Assembly (NCBI GenBank): GCA_016840945.1 | Contig: JAEORJ010000034.1 | Span: 1 to 6,226, forward strand | Direction of reading: 5' to 3' | DNA from: Candidatus Gerdarchaeota archaeon | Lineage (GTDB): Archaea; Asgardarchaeota; Heimdallarchaeia; JABLTI01 | DNA length: 6,226 bases | In this document: positions 5,601-6,226 of the stretch, in pieces | Numbering within the stretch: position 1 is the stretch's first letter | Layout: every line of letters starts with the position of its first letter | Notes under the pieces: generated by a model | What the model was told of the DNA's origin: nothing | Databases searched by the model: none | What the model saw: the letters and a program-made list of their open reading frames with translations, nothing else | Made by a program: the position numbers and the translations under genes

Positions 5601-5646
5601 CAAGATAATTTGTCGTTCTTAATACCCCCTTAATATTCGTTATTTA

Positions 5647-5654
5647 ATTTTATA
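5647..5654 (-). promoter_or_regulatory. TATA-box-like element for the phosphoribosyltransferase-mtnA operon
   Basis: TATAAAAT on the minus strand predicts an RNA start near 5624. That is 24 bases before the ATG pair at 5600 but about 65 before the ATG at 5559, so it fits the upstream start better. A G-rich AAGGGGG (5625-5631) lies at the predicted start. Confidence 0.45.
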
Positions 5655-5769
5655 GTAGTATATGTTGATAACTATGTGATAAGCTAATCTATTATATTTG
5701 TCTTTTCAAACTTATTTCAACATTTTCCATTTTAATTATTAATTTATTTTATTACCTAATACTTTTTAA

Positions 5770-5776
5770 TTTATAA
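5770..5776 (+). promoter_or_regulatory. TATA-box-like element for the class V enzyme gene
   Basis: TTTATAA is centred about 57 bases before the TTG at 5830. This predicts an RNA start near 5799 and a leader of about 30 bases that carries the GGAG motif. Confidence 0.4.
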
Positions 5777-5815
5777 CGTTCAATTGTTTAGAAATTATCA
5801 TTTGAAAATTACTTT

Positions 5816-5819
5816 GGAG
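5816..5819 (+). promoter_or_regulatory. Shine-Dalgarno GGAG deciding the TTG start at 5830
   Basis: GGAG ends ten bases before the TTG at 5830. An in-frame stop at 5803-5805 and the absence of an ATG or GTG between them leave this TTG as the best start. Confidence 0.5.
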
Positions 5820-5829
5820 TAGCAAAAAA

Positions 5830-6226
5830 TTGTTCGAAGGTCAAGAAGAAATCCGTAATAAAGAATATCCGCATTTGAAAAACCGAGTTTGGTTAAATAG
5901 CTCAGCTTTTGTTCCTCATTCAATGTCAGTTGTTAAAGCAATGCAAGAGATGACTGATTACTTTCATCTGCCAATTTTAGGTAAAGAAGCTGAAGATTAT
6001 TTCATAAAAATCAATGAAGAATTCTATCAAGGTGCGGGATTGTTACTTGATACATCTCCAAATAACATCTCAATGGTAATTAATACTGCCCATGGATTAA
6101 ACTATCCATTGCATGGTATAGATTGGCAAAAAAGGGATAATGTAGTAACTTGCGAATTGGAGTTTCCAACAAATTATATGCCCTGGAAATATGTTAGTAA
6201 AACAAAAGGTGTGGAATTTCGTTCAG
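5830..6226 (+). CDS. class V aminotransferase / cysteine-desulfurase-like PLP enzyme, 5' part
   Basis: The open frame runs off the window edge after 132 codons, so only the N-terminal third or so is present. Visible features fit the class V (NifS/SufS-like) aminotransferase fold: VWLNSSAFVPHSMSVVKAM (20-38), the usual leading strand-turn-helix; a LLDTSPNNISMVINTAHGLNYPLHG segment (72-96), where members have a helix start contacting the PLP phosphate; and DNVVTCELEFPTNYMPWKY (103-121), the family's GD-x-V ... E-FPSN-x-PW signature, followed by GVEFR. The PLP-binding lysine lies beyond the window, so cysteine desulfurase, kynureninase-like or epimerase-like roles cannot be told apart. The translation starts at a TTG with GGAG upstream; an ATG start at residue 32 would cut into the conserved N terminus. 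It is transcribed divergently from the phosphoribosyltransferase operon. Confidence 0.82.
   Translation, partial: MFEGQEEIRNKEYPHLKNRVWLNSSAFVPHSMSVVKAMQEMTDYFHLPILGKEAEDYFIKINEEFYQGAGLLLDTSPNNISMVINTAHGLNYPLHGIDWQKRDNVVTCELEFPTNYMPWKYVSKTKGVEFRS

Larger units (their letters stand above)
5560..5829. other. divergent intergenic region
   Basis: These 270 bases separate the leftward phosphoribosyltransferase gene from the rightward class V enzyme gene. They hold the upstream ORF or N-terminal extension (5553-5600), a minus-strand TATA-like element (5647-5654), about 110 very AT-rich bases (5655-5769) in which I find no gene or structured RNA, a plus-strand TATA-like element (5770-5776) and a ribosome binding site (5816-5819). 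If the HTH-phosphoribosyltransferase is a regulator, its operator would be expected here, but I see no convincing palindrome. Confidence 0.6.

Noticed and set aside
5553..5602. Possible C/D box small RNA on the minus strand (TGATGA near 5601-5596 and CTGA at 5556-5553).
   Set aside because: No internal D'/C' pair is visible, the C box lacks the preferred purine, and the region is better explained as the 5' end of the phosphoribosyltransferase gene.
5703..5808. Inverted repeat TTTTCAAA (5703-5710) / TTTGAAAA (5801-5808) as an operator for the HTH-phosphoribosyltransferase.
   Set aside because: The words are low-complexity, 90 bases apart, and TTTGAAAA recurs inside the next coding region (5874-5881); chance is likely in this AT-rich sequence.
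5831..5843. TTCGAAGGTC-like string resembling a tRNA T-loop.
   Set aside because: No matching acceptor, D or anticodon arms surround it, and it lies in the class V enzyme coding frame.

Overview
The window looks like archaeal chromosomal DNA. It is AT-rich and carries A/V-type ATPase subunits, an archaeal-type alpha-NAC with a UBA domain, TATA-box-like promoter elements, T-rich terminators, and several genes with either no Shine-Dalgarno motif or a TTG start. I cannot assign a phylum with confidence. An AT-rich Asgard or euryarchaeal lineage is possible, but that is only an impression. I see no mobile elements, CRISPR, rRNA or tRNA.

Layout. Positions 1-697 (+) hold the tail of an A/V-type ATPase operon: the coiled-coil peripheral-stalk subunit H/G, then subunit F of the central rotor. 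Positions 790-2799 (+) hold a 669-residue protein of the PAPS/APS reductase family, read as zinc ribbon, PUA-type domain, PP-loop domain with an extra Fe-S cysteine signature, an unassigned region and a 2[4Fe-4S] ferredoxin. It ends convergently against a leftward block with four genes: alpha-NAC (2821-3162), a small unrecognised protein (3324-3692 by my preferred start), an MtnA-type methylthioribose-1-phosphate isomerase (3753-4850), and an HTH-phosphoribosyltransferase (4873-5559, possibly starting at 5600). A 270-base divergent intergenic region (5560-5829) follows. The window closes with the 5' part of a class V (NifS-like) PLP-dependent enzyme (5830 to the edge, +).

How the genes may work together. 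The phosphoribosyltransferase and the isomerase form a tight pair 22 bases apart. The two products of methylthioadenosine phosphorolysis are a purine base and methylthioribose-1-phosphate, and these two enzymes could each consume one of them, so a small nucleoside-salvage operon is a reasonable inference. The PAPS-reductase-like protein combines an RNA-binding-type domain, a PP-loop nucleotide-binding site and Fe-S clusters. That suggests reductive sulfur chemistry, perhaps on RNA, but its substrate cannot be read from sequence. NAC acts at the ribosome exit tunnel and appears to be its own transcription unit.

Points most worth a second look are: the 5' end of the phosphoribosyltransferase gene, where a likely N-terminal helix is encoded in frame without a normal start codon and a better start lies in another frame just before an A6 run; the domain architecture of the PAPS-reductase-like protein; the isomerase/phosphoribosyltransferase pairing; and the H/G-F order of the ATPase genes.
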